DNA of 5,492 bases from an uncultured Thermoanaerobacterales bacterium (GCA_949840475.1 CATKXA010000072.1:1-5492); one strand, 5' to 3'; positions 1 to 5,492 are shown, counted from the first letter of the stretch. The notes: generated by a model not told the origin, from the sequence alone. A program made the numbers and translations.

Positions 1-23
1 ATTGAATGCTAATTTTGCATTAG

Positions 24-113
24 TAACGAGGCTCAAAAAAAATTCCAGGCTCAGGCGTTCCCTCACTCGCATAGAAGGTTAGAACGCTGTTGATAACGAG
101 GCTCAAAAAAAAT
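24..113. repeat. 20-base direct repeat pair, 70 bases apart
   Basis: The same 20 bases, TAACGAGGCTCAAAAAAAAT, occur at 24-43 and at 94-113 with no mismatch; the sequence differs on both sides of each copy. The core AGGCTCA also occurs a third time at 47-53. The second copy forms the start of the A-rich arm of the terminator hairpin at 105-162. Read on the minus strand, each copy is a T-run followed by GAGCCTCGTTA, so both look like the tail of a terminator. The pair could be a local 70-base duplication or part of a dispersed intergenic repeat; a genome search would separate these. Confidence 0.85.
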
Positions 114-200
114 ATGAGGCAGGTTCGTATTTACATACAACTACCTGTCTCATATTTTTTTTAGTAAACAAAGTTAGCGACAGCGTTCTAGCCTTCTATG
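70..200. repeat. Long imperfect palindrome overlapping the 3' end of spo0A
   Basis: Bases 70-92 pair with 178-200, 94-97 with 173-176, and 105-124 with 143-162, so the whole stretch can fold into one long hairpin. The outer 21 bases (70-90 against 180-200) differ at one position only. The right outer arm contains the last four codons and TAG stop of spo0A (188-200); the left arm is an inverted near-copy of that gene end and of the bases just after it. Inside the loop, GTAT (127-130) can pair with ATAC (135-138). The imperfect pairs (79/191, 91/179, 119/148) are all G-U in plus-strand RNA but A-C in minus-strand RNA. The complementarity is read directly; what the structure does is unknown. Confidence 0.85.
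105..162. terminator. Rho-independent terminator after spo0A, possibly bidirectional
   Basis: A 20-bp stem joins 105-124 to 143-162 around an 18-base loop. Its outer part is eight A's opposite eight T's and its inner part is TATGAG-CAGGT opposite ACCTG-CTCATA. Read from spo0A (minus strand), the hairpin lies about 25 bases after the TAG stop and ends in U8, the standard intrinsic terminator form, but with one A-C mismatch. Read on the plus strand the same position is a G-U pair and the hairpin also ends in U8, so it could stop a gene entering from the left. Confidence 0.85.
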
Positions 201-976
201 AGCATTTTGTCAGCCACTAAAGCAATAAACTCCCCATTCGTAGGCTTTTCATTGTTAGAATAAACTTTAACACCAAATACTGCGTTGATGTTTTCAATTT
301 TACCTCTATTCCAAGCAACCTCAATAGCGTGACGAATAGCACGTTCTACTTTGCTTGCTGAGGTTGAAAAACGTTCAGCGATTGATGGATAAAGTTGTTT
401 TGTAATAGAGTTAATAACGTCTGGATTTTCAATAGCCATTTTAATAGCTTCTCTTAAGAAATGATAACCTTTAATATGTGCAGGAATACCAACAGTAATA
501 AAGATATTTGTAATCTTTTCCTCAAGCAATTTATTTTTATTGATTTTAACATCATCTGAAAGAAGATTTGTGTTTCTCTCTTTAGCTTCGTTGCGAGATT
601 GAGAAATAGAATAAATGTCTCTAATTCTCTTTAAAACTAGTTCAGCAGATGCTGGCTTAACCATGTAATATTCTACTCCTAAAGCCATAGCTTTTTGTAC
701 AAAAGTTTCGCTTGTTAGTGAAGATACTACTATAAACTTACTTTTAACAAGTTTCTTTTTAGCTTCTTCAATAATAGCGTACCCGTCTAAGCCAGATAAA
801 ATTACGTCCAAAACTACAACATCTGGTTGATTAGCAATTACTTTTTTTAAAGCATCTTCACCAGCATAGCATACTTCAACAGAATTTATATCTTCGTGAC
901 TCTCAAGAACACTTCTTAGTCTAGTAACATGCTCTTTGTTTTCATCGGCGATTAAAATAGATAATTGTTTTTTCAT
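188..976 (-). CDS. spo0A: Stage 0 sporulation response regulator Spo0A
   Basis: Master transcription factor for entry into sporulation. In the known family, phosphorylation of the receiver domain gives a dimer that binds 0A-boxes to activate or repress many genes. The 262 residues are close to the 267 of the B. subtilis protein. The receiver domain (about 5-122) has acidic pocket D11/E12, phospho-acceptor D57, switch S85 and K107 in VKP. After a linker (about 123-150) comes the Spo0A DNA-binding domain (about 152-260) with family signatures GIPAHIKGYHFLREAI (163-178), LYPSIAERF (195-203), the recognition region VERAIRHAIEVAWNRG (210-225) and KPTNGEFIALVADK (244-257). The ATG is preceded by GAGGT with a longish 11-base gap. 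The usual proline four residues after the phospho-acceptor is S61. No spoIVB lies upstream; valS does. Confidence 0.97.
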   Translation of the reverse strand: MKKQLSILIADENKEHVTRLRSVLESHEDINSVEVCYAGEDALKKVIANQPDVVVLDVILSGLDGYAIIEEAKKKLVKSKFIVVSSLTSETFVQKAMALGVEYYMVKPASAELVLKRIRDIYSISQSRNEAKERNTNLLSDDVKINKNKLLEEKITNIFITVGIPAHIKGYHFLREAIKMAIENPDVINSITKQLYPSIAERFSTSASKVERAIRHAIEVAWNRGKIENINAVFGVKVYSNNEKPTNGEFIALVADKMLIEG

Positions 977-1027
977 ATTAGTTTTTTACCTCATTTATAC
1001 ATTTTTGTCTATTAACAACAGGTCAAT

Positions 1028-1054
1028 ATTATCACAAAGACGAATATGAGTATA
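1028..1054 (-). promoter_or_regulatory. Candidate spo0A promoter elements
   Basis: Two possible -10 elements face spo0A. TGTGATAAT (1028-1036) is an extended -10 and would start RNA near 1021. TATACT (1049-1054) would start RNA near 1042; its -35 position falls at about 1072-1077, where there is no good TTGACA but a weak Spo0A-box, the layout known for Spo0A-activated sigma-A promoters. I found no convincing sigma-H promoter (AGGA / GAAT pattern), which is the form known for the sporulation-phase spo0A promoter in B. subtilis. Which element is used cannot be decided from sequence alone. Confidence 0.45.
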
Positions 1055-1074
1055 GGAAATTTGCTTGCAACTTT

Positions 1075-1111
1075 GGACGACAAATGGTCGAAAATAATCG
1101 ATTTTGTCGAA
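1075..1111. promoter_or_regulatory. Cluster of Spo0A-boxes upstream of spo0A
   Basis: TGTCGAA at 1105-1111 matches the 0A-box consensus (TGNCGAA) exactly. GGTCGAA at 1086-1092 misses it by one base. Two weaker half-matches, AATCGAT (1096-1102) and GGACGAC (1075-1081), fill the spacing, so the CGA cores fall about 11, 10 and 9 bases apart, on nearly the same face of the helix. Another one-mismatch site, AGACGAA, is at 1038-1044, just upstream of the extended -10. Known Spo0A dimers bind tandem boxes about 10 bp apart, so feedback of Spo0A on its own gene is a reasonable inference. Confidence 0.6.
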
Positions 1112-1117
1112 TTATGT

Positions 1118-1149
1118 AAAAAAGAAGAGATGCACATCTCTTCTTTTTT
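1118..1149 (-). terminator. Rho-independent terminator of the valS operon
   Basis: A perfect 14-bp stem (1118-1131 with 1136-1149) closes a 4-base loop. The core is GAAGAGAT/ATCTCTTC and the base is six A-T pairs, giving a U-run on the 3' side of the minus-strand RNA. It begins 7 bases after the valS stop codon. It separates valS from spo0A, which lies downstream on the same strand, so spo0A is expected to need its own promoter. Confidence 0.92.
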
Positions 1150-1156
1150 TATTAAT

Positions 1157-3751
1157 TTATAAAGAATTTAGTTTTTTTAGTAAATTAGACAAAGTCCTCT
1201 GATTTTCAAGAAGCTTTTCTTTCTCACTTTCAACTAATTGTTTTGGAGCTTTTTCCACAAAACGAGGGTTGGATAACATGTTTGAACTTCTTGAAATCTC
1301 AAACTTGATACGCTCAATTTCTTTACTTAAATCTGCTTTAAGTTCCTTAATATCCTTGCTTTGGTCAGCAATTATAAAGTCCCCCACCTTAGTGTAAACA
1401 ATATTACCATGCACTTTTTCAGTCACAAACTCAATATTAGCAAGCTTTTGAATTTGATTAAGACCTGCATTATCAAGTTGACCTTCATAATATGTTTGAG
1501 GTTTTTGATTTGAAGCTATTGACAGATCTGCCTTGGTGTTTCTTATTTGTTTGATAGCTTCGATTATGTTTTCTTGAAGCATATACGCTTCTTTATATGA
1601 TGTTACTTTAATAGGTGCTGGGAATGCAGAAATCATTACGCTGCTGGCTTTATCAAATAGTTTAATATTTTGATAAATATACTCAGTAACAAAAGGAATG
1701 AATGGTTGCAAAAGTTTTAAAACATTGTCAAACACAAAGCTTAAAACGCTAACAGTATTTTGCTTGCTTACCCCACCACTATAAATTGAAGGCTTACAAA
1801 GTTCAATGTACCAATCGCAAAAATCATTTAATGCAAAATTCATTACATTTGTTAGAGCCAAACCGACGTCAAACTTCTCAATATTAGTAGTTATAGTTTT
1901 TATTGTGTCACTAAGTTTTGTGAGTATCCACTTATCTTTGTTTTCAAGCCTAATATTATCTAAACTCAAAAGCTCAATGTCGTTATTGTGCAAAGATACA
2001 AACTTGCTTGCATTCCAAATCTTGTTTATGAATGCACGTGCACTATCAACTTTGCTCATTGAGAATCTAGAATCCATACCAAGAGCCATATCTTTTATTA
2101 ATGCAATTCTAAGTGCATCAGCACCATATTTTTCAGACACCTCTAGTGGGTCAATACCATTGCCTAGGCTCTTAGACATTTTTCTGCCAAACTCATCACG
2201 AACAAGTCCATGAATCAAACAATTCTTAAATGGAGTCTGCCCTGCACACTCAAAGCCCATATAAACCATTTTTGTTGCCCACTGAGTTAAAATGTCATAC
2301 CCAGTAACCAAAACAGATGTTGGATAGAAATAGTCCAAAAGCTCAGTTTTGTTTGGCCAACCGAGTGTAGAGAATGGCCATAGAGCAGAACTGAACCATG
2401 TATCTAAAACATCACTATCTTGAGTGAAATGTGTATGTCCACACTTATCACACTTTGTAGGCATAGCCTTGCTTGCTATAACATTTTTACAATTATCACA
2501 ATAATAGATTGGTATTCTATGCCCTGTCCAAATTTGACGGCTTATACACCAGTCTTGAATATTATTAAGCCAATGGAAATAGTTTTTTTCAAAACGCTTA
2601 GGGTGTATTTTTAACCCACCATTTTTTACAACTTCGATTGCTGGCTTTACCAAATCCTTCATTTTAACGAACCATTGCTCTGTAATCATTGGCTCGATTG
2701 CTGTTTTGCATCTTTCACAATGCCCAACGCTATGTTTATAAGGCTCAACTTTCTCAAGCAATCCTTGTTCTTTTAACAATTCTTCAACTTTTGCTCTAGC
2801 CTCTTTAATTTGCATACCTATAAAATCTTTGCCAGCATTAGCTGTTAATTTGCCCTCTTTATCAATAACAGAAATGAACTCTAAATTATGACGCTTACCA
2901 ACCTCATAGTCGTTAGGGTCATGGGCAGGAGTAATTTTTACCATGCCTGTTCCAAAATCGCTTTCAACATATGAGTCTGCAATTATTGGAATTTGCCTAT
3001 TTGTTAGTGGCAATTTAAGCATTTTACCCACTATATTTTTATATCTTTTATCTTTAGGGTTTACTGCAACAGCAGTATCTCCAAACAAAGTTTCAGGGCG
3101 AGTTGTTGCAACAATAATATGCCCACTGCCGTCAGCAAATGGATATTTTATATGCCACATATTGCCTTGCTCTTCGCTGTAAACAACTTCGTCGTCAGAA
3201 ATAACAGATTTACAGCTTACGCACCAATGTGTCTGCCTCGTACCTCTATAAATCAAGCCTTTATTATAAAGACGTATAAACGCTTCTAGTACCGCATCAG
3301 TACTCTGCTTGTCCATTGTAAAGCGATATTTGTCCCAGTCAGCAGAAAAGCCAAGCTCTTTAAACTGAGTCATAATTCTATTGCCGTAATAATTATACCA
3401 GTCCCAAGCCTCTTTATCAAAAGCAGCTCTTCCTATTTGTTCTTTAGTTTTGCCCTCACTCTTTAATTTCGCAACAAGCTTTGTTTCTGTAGCAATCGCC
3501 GCGTGGTCAGCACCAGGAAGCCAAAGTGCACTATAGCCTTGCATACGTTTAAATCTCACTAAAACATCTTGATAAGTCATATCAAGAGCGTGCCCTATAT
3601 GGGCTTGCGACGTAACATTTGGAGGCGGCATAATAATGCAAAATGGTTTTTTGTTTTTATCAACATTTGCACTAAAATATTTTTTTTCTTCCCAAAACTT
3701 ATATATATTTTTTTCAAATTCTTGAGGTTGATAACTCTTTTCGTTAAACAT
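1157..3751 (-). CDS. valS: Valine--tRNA ligase (ValS)
   Basis: Cytoplasmic class I synthetase that charges tRNA-Val with valine and hydrolyses mischarged threonyl-tRNA. Its 864 residues are close to the 880 of B. subtilis. Visible in order: PPPNVT and HIGH (51-54) for ATP; PGADHAAIATE (79-89); the CP1 editing domain with TTRPETLFGD (216-225) and FGTGMVKITPAHDPNDYEVG (266-285); cysteine pairs C177/C180, C345/C348, C418/C421 and C434/C437, suited to two zinc sites; DVLDTWFSSALWPFSTLGWP (447-466), a ValS hallmark; KMSKS (524-528); the anticodon-binding helical domain (about 600-740); and a C-terminal coiled coil (about 797-864) with FVEKAP. It starts at an ATG after AGGAG (3758-3762), which overlaps the stop of the upstream gene. 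The HIGH context (TSQAHIGH) and DILTQW (486-491) differ from common bacterial forms. Confidence 0.98.
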   Translation of the reverse strand: MFNEKSYQPQEFEKNIYKFWEEKKYFSANVDKNKKPFCIIMPPPNVTSQAHIGHALDMTYQDVLVRFKRMQGYSALWLPGADHAAIATETKLVAKLKSEGKTKEQIGRAAFDKEAWDWYNYYGNRIMTQFKELGFSADWDKYRFTMDKQSTDAVLEAFIRLYNKGLIYRGTRQTHWCVSCKSVISDDEVVYSEEQGNMWHIKYPFADGSGHIIVATTRPETLFGDTAVAVNPKDKRYKNIVGKMLKLPLTNRQIPIIADSYVESDFGTGMVKITPAHDPNDYEVGKRHNLEFISVIDKEGKLTANAGKDFIGMQIKEARAKVEELLKEQGLLEKVEPYKHSVGHCERCKTAIEPMITEQWFVKMKDLVKPAIEVVKNGGLKIHPKRFEKNYFHWLNNIQDWCISRQIWTGHRIPIYYCDNCKNVIASKAMPTKCDKCGHTHFTQDSDVLDTWFSSALWPFSTLGWPNKTELLDYFYPTSVLVTGYDILTQWATKMVYMGFECAGQTPFKNCLIHGLVRDEFGRKMSKSLGNGIDPLEVSEKYGADALRIALIKDMALGMDSRFSMSKVDSARAFINKIWNASKFVSLHNNDIELLSLDNIRLENKDKWILTKLSDTIKTITTNIEKFDVGLALTNVMNFALNDFCDWYIELCKPSIYSGGVSKQNTVSVLSFVFDNVLKLLQPFIPFVTEYIYQNIKLFDKASSVMISAFPAPIKVTSYKEAYMLQENIIEAIKQIRNTKADLSIASNQKPQTYYEGQLDNAGLNQIQKLANIEFVTEKVHGNIVYTKVGDFIIADQSKDIKELKADLSKEIERIKFEISRSSNMLSNPRFVEKAPKQLVESEKEKLLENQRTLSNLLKKLNSL

Positions 3752-3760
3752 AATCTTCTC

Positions 3761-3973
3761 CTAAAGTGTAATAAGGCTTTGAAACAAAGCAAAAGCAAAT
3801 GACATCATAAGCAAAACATAGCCAATAAACTTAATCTTTAATTGTTTTCTGTCTGCCACAGCTTCAGTGTTTTTCTTTTTTGACACAAAAAATTTACCGC
3901 CAAAAGCCAAGACCAGCCCAACAGCCAAACAAATGAATACAAGTACAATCAAAATTATTTTTAAAACTTTCAT
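3761..3973 (-). CDS. Small two-helix membrane protein, unknown function
   Basis: A 70-residue protein that I do not recognise. A hydrophobic segment at about 4-24 (LKIILIVLVFICLAVGLVLAF) is followed by a basic loop (about 27-48, rich in Lys and Arg) and a second hydrophobic segment at about 49-67, so it probably crosses the membrane twice. The ATG lies two bases after the stop of the upstream membrane-protein gene, with only a G-rich stretch (GTGGGG) as ribosome binding site. Translation is therefore probably coupled to the upstream gene. Its TAG stop (3761-3763) touches the valS ribosome binding site, so valS translation may in turn depend on it. No conserved catalytic motif is visible. It is likely a real gene because of the tight packing and membrane-protein composition. 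Confidence 0.75.
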   Translation of the reverse strand: MKVLKIILIVLVFICLAVGLVLAFGGKFFVSKKKNTEAVADRKQLKIKFIGYVLLMMSFAFALFQSLITL

Positions 3974-3975
3974 TT

Positions 3976-4563
3976 CTACCCCACATCAAGTTCATTTTGA
4001 TTTTCTTCAGCCGTAATCAGCGACTTTGCCTCTTCTTGTTTTACCTCGCCTTTAAACGGGACAAGTGCTAAAACAAGCTTCAATGCAGTTATGCTAAATG
4101 CCATTATAGTAGCAAATATAGCTAAATACAAAGGAATTTTGCTAACAAAGAAGTAAAGAAAGATTGCTACCATAAATATGCAATTAAACACGCTTACAAG
4201 TATGCTTTCAATTCTTCTCTTTTCGAGTCTATTTTTAGCAAACAAATCTATAACAAAGGCAACAGTTAATAAGCAAATTATAGCAATCATAAATGGTAAA
4301 TGCTTGCCGTAATAGATTATAGCACTAACAGCAACTAAATTAAACAAATCAGACAAATAAACTGAAAATCTATATAAATTAATATAATTAGAGTGATATT
4401 TTCTATCTAAACATGCAAAAGTGACAGACAATGCAAAGACAATAAAGTAAATAGCTCCGCCGATTTTTGGCCCACCAAAGAAAATAGTGAGAGCAAAAAT
4501 TACAAGAAAAACCAAGTACAAAGTAAAAATCAGTTTAGAAACAACATTATTCTTGCCTATCAT
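3976..4563 (-). CDS. Multi-pass membrane protein, unknown function
   Basis: First gene of the valS operon, 195 residues; I do not recognise the family. About six hydrophobic stretches are visible, near residues 9-29, 35-53, 67-85, 89-109, 120-141 and 143-169, then a charged, glutamate-rich tail (171-195) likely outside the membrane. A basic loop, KNRLEKRR (110-117), joins helices 4 and 5, which favours the cytoplasmic side there. I see no signature of CDP-alcohol transferases, transporters or proteases. I chose the ATG at 4561-4563: GAGGGAG upstream gives a spacing of 5 to 8 bases. The in-frame GTG two codons earlier (4567-4569) overlaps that ribosome binding site and is unlikely to be used. 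Confidence 0.82.
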   Translation of the reverse strand: MIGKNNVVSKLIFTLYLVFLVIFALTIFFGGPKIGGAIYFIVFALSVTFACLDRKYHSNYINLYRFSVYLSDLFNLVAVSAIIYYGKHLPFMIAIICLLTVAFVIDLFAKNRLEKRRIESILVSVFNCIFMVAIFLYFFVSKIPLYLAIFATIMAFSITALKLVLALVPFKGEVKQEEAKSLITAEENQNELDVG

Positions 4564-4568
4564 TATCA

Positions 4569-4575
4569 CTCCCTC
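4569..4575 (-). promoter_or_regulatory. Ribosome binding site that fixes the start of the six-helix protein
   Basis: On the minus strand the sequence reads GAGGGAG, then TGATA, then ATG. The GGAG core is 5 bases from the ATG at 4563. The alternative GTG at 4567-4569 uses the last G of this site as its first base, so the site cannot serve it. Confidence 0.7.
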
Positions 4576-4591
4576 AATTTTTATATTTTTT

Positions 4592-4600
4592 ATTATAGCA
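4592..4600 (-). promoter_or_regulatory. Extended -10 promoter for the valS operon
   Basis: The minus strand reads TGCTATAAT, a perfect extended -10 (TGnTATAAT). RNA would start near 4585, leaving a leader of only about 20 bases before the ATG. The -35 position is T-rich and poor, which an extended -10 can tolerate. A leader this short leaves no room for a T-box riboswitch. Confidence 0.7.
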
Positions 4601-4627
4601 CGATAAAATCTAAATTAAAAAGTGTTT

Positions 4628-4657
4628 TTAACAAAATAATGTCAAATTGAATAAAAT
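4628..4657 (+). promoter_or_regulatory. Candidate sigma-A promoter for the lipoprotein gene
   Basis: TTAACA (4628-4633) and TAAAAT (4652-4657) each match the consensus at five of six bases, with an 18-base spacer. RNA would start near 4664 and give a leader of about 24 bases. It points away from the valS-operon promoter about 30-60 bases to the left, so the two promoters are back to back. Confidence 0.5.
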
Positions 4658-4672
4658 AAAATGTACAATTAA

Positions 4673-4680
4673 AAGGAGGT
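4673..4680 (+). promoter_or_regulatory. Strong ribosome binding site that fixes a TTG start
   Basis: AAGGAGGT is a near-perfect Shine-Dalgarno sequence. It lies 7 bases from the TTG at 4688 and 28 bases from the first in-frame ATG (4709). That supports the TTG start. Confidence 0.9.
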
Positions 4681-4687
4681 AAACATT

Positions 4688-5492
4688 TTGAAAAAAATTA
4701 TAACAATTATGCTTTGTGTTATGATGTGTGGAATGTCACTTTTTGGTTTAGTTGCCTGCAAAAAAGATGCAGAAACTATCAACCTTAATGAAACAACACA
4801 TAGCGTGTTCTATGCCCCACTCTATTTAGCCATAAACTTAGGCTTCATGGAAGAGGAAGGTATTAAAGTAAATCTTGAGAATGGTCAAGGTAGCCAAAAC
4901 AGTATGGCAGCACTATTGTCAGGCAATGCAGACATTGCTTTGATGGGACCCGAGACTGTGTGCTATGTAGTAGCCCAAGGTAGTACATCAAGCCCAGTCG
5001 TTTTTGGACAACTTACAAAACGTGATGGTGCTTTCTTAGTTTCAAAAACTGATGAAAGAGATACTTTTAGCTGGTCAACATCACTTAAAGATAAAACAGT
5101 TATTGCGGGTCGTAGAGGTGGCTTACCAGCTATGACATTTGAATGGGTTGTTAACGGCGTTAATTTAATTAACGGCGAAAACATAACTCTTGATACTGAA
5201 ACTTCTTTTGCAATGCAAGTTCCAGTATTCGATACTACTGATGCTGAATACTGCACTATGTTTGAACCAACTGCAACTGAGTATGAAGAATCAGGTAAAG
5301 GTTACATCGTTGCATCAATCGGCGAATACAGTGGTGAAATCCCATACACTTGCTTTATGGCAAAACCTAGCTATTTAAGCAAAAATCAAGCAAAAGTTGA
5401 AGGCTTTTTAAGAGCAATCAAAAAAGCATACAGCTATATAATGACACACAGCGATGAAGAAGTAGCTCAAGGCTTAGTTAAATCATTTGATG
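4688..5492 (+). CDS. ABC transporter substrate-binding lipoprotein, NMT1/THI5-like (partial)
   Basis: Solute-binding protein of an ABC importer, tethered outside the cell membrane. The first 268 residues are visible; the C-terminus lies beyond the window. It starts at TTG, and the first 23 residues form a lipoprotein signal peptide (two lysines, hydrophobic core, lipobox LVAC with Cys24). The mature part has the SsuA/ThiY/NMT1-type pattern: THSVFYAPLYLAINLGFMEEEGIKV (37-61), SQNSMAALLSGNADIALMGPE (69-89), GQLTKRDGAFLVS (107-119), a glycine loop AGRRGGLPAMTFEWV (140-154), MFEPTA (191-196) and GKGYIVASIGEYSGEIPYTCFMAK (203-226). Relatives bind sulfonates, thiamine-pyrimidine precursors or other small molecules; the ligand cannot be named here. 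ATPase and permease genes are expected just to the right. No frameshift or internal stop is present. Confidence 0.92.
   Translation, partial: MKKIITIMLCVMMCGMSLFGLVACKKDAETINLNETTHSVFYAPLYLAINLGFMEEEGIKVNLENGQGSQNSMAALLSGNADIALMGPETVCYVVAQGSTSSPVVFGQLTKRDGAFLVSKTDERDTFSWSTSLKDKTVIAGRRGGLPAMTFEWVVNGVNLINGENITLDTETSFAMQVPVFDTTDAEYCTMFEPTATEYEESGKGYIVASIGEYSGEIPYTCFMAKPSYLSKNQAKVEGFLRAIKKAYSYIMTHSDEEVAQGLVKSFD

Noticed and set aside
24..113. Start of a CRISPR array
   Set aside because: Only two exact copies, one of which is part of a terminator stem; no regular spacers and no cas genes.
1806..2213. Plus-strand open frame inside valS
   Set aside because: It lies fully within the conserved ValS coding sequence on the other strand and has no ribosome binding site or recognisable protein features. 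Similar plus-strand frames at 2420-2614, 2943-3182 and 3569-3802 were rejected for the same reason.
3976..4569. GTG at 4567-4569 as the start of the six-helix protein
   Set aside because: The only good ribosome binding site overlaps this GTG; the ATG at 4561-4563 has correct spacing.
4640..4645. Perfect TTGACA on the minus strand as the -35 of the valS operon
   Set aside because: No -10 lies 16-19 bases downstream; the extended -10 at 4592-4600 is too far away to pair with it.
4664..4669. TACAAT as the -10 of the lipoprotein gene
   Set aside because: RNA would start inside or next to the ribosome binding site, and there is no -35 at a proper distance.
4601..4687. Thiamine or other riboswitch before the NMT1/THI5-like gene
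   Set aside because: The likely leader is about 24 bases and even the full gap is too short and unstructured for a known riboswitch plus expression platform.
4963..5256. Minus-strand open frame inside the lipoprotein gene
   Set aside because: It is the reverse shadow of a clear NMT1/THI5-like coding sequence.

Overview
This AT-rich window looks like chromosomal DNA of a Gram-positive, spore-forming or formerly spore-forming Bacillota, most likely a member of the Clostridia. The evidence is a full-length Spo0A, a clostridial-style valyl-tRNA synthetase, a lipoprotein solute-binding protein, strong AGGAGG-type ribosome binding sites and A/T-rich sigma-A promoters. I see no phage, transposase, CRISPR or toxin genes.

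Layout, left to right. Bases 1-187 have no convincing gene. They hold a dense set of repeats: a 20-base direct repeat (24-43 and 94-113) and a long hairpin (70-200). The hairpin contains the spo0A terminator and also takes in the last four codons and stop of spo0A. spo0A (188-976, minus) follows. Its upstream region (977-1117) carries one perfect Spo0A-box and several weaker ones at roughly helical spacing, which suggests autoregulation. Next, on the minus strand, is a tight three-gene operon read in the order 4563 to 1157: a six-helix membrane protein, a 70-residue two-helix membrane protein, and valS. The gaps are 2 and 9 bases, and a 14-bp stem terminator (1118-1149) closes the operon. A short divergent promoter region (4570-4687) separates it from a plus-strand gene starting with TTG at 4688. 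That gene encodes a lipoprotein of the NMT1/THI5-like (SsuA/ThiY-type) ABC transporter family and runs off the right edge.

The known genes cover sporulation control, translation and solute uptake. They do not form one pathway, and I see no clear new multi-gene system. The points most worth a second look are: the 70-200 palindrome, whose three imperfect pairs are all G-U wobbles in the plus-strand RNA and A-C mismatches in the spo0A-sense RNA; the phased Spo0A-box cluster; the altered HIGH-motif context and DIIFFW-type motif in ValS; and the apparent absence of a T-box leader for valS, which is instead coupled to two unrecognised membrane proteins.
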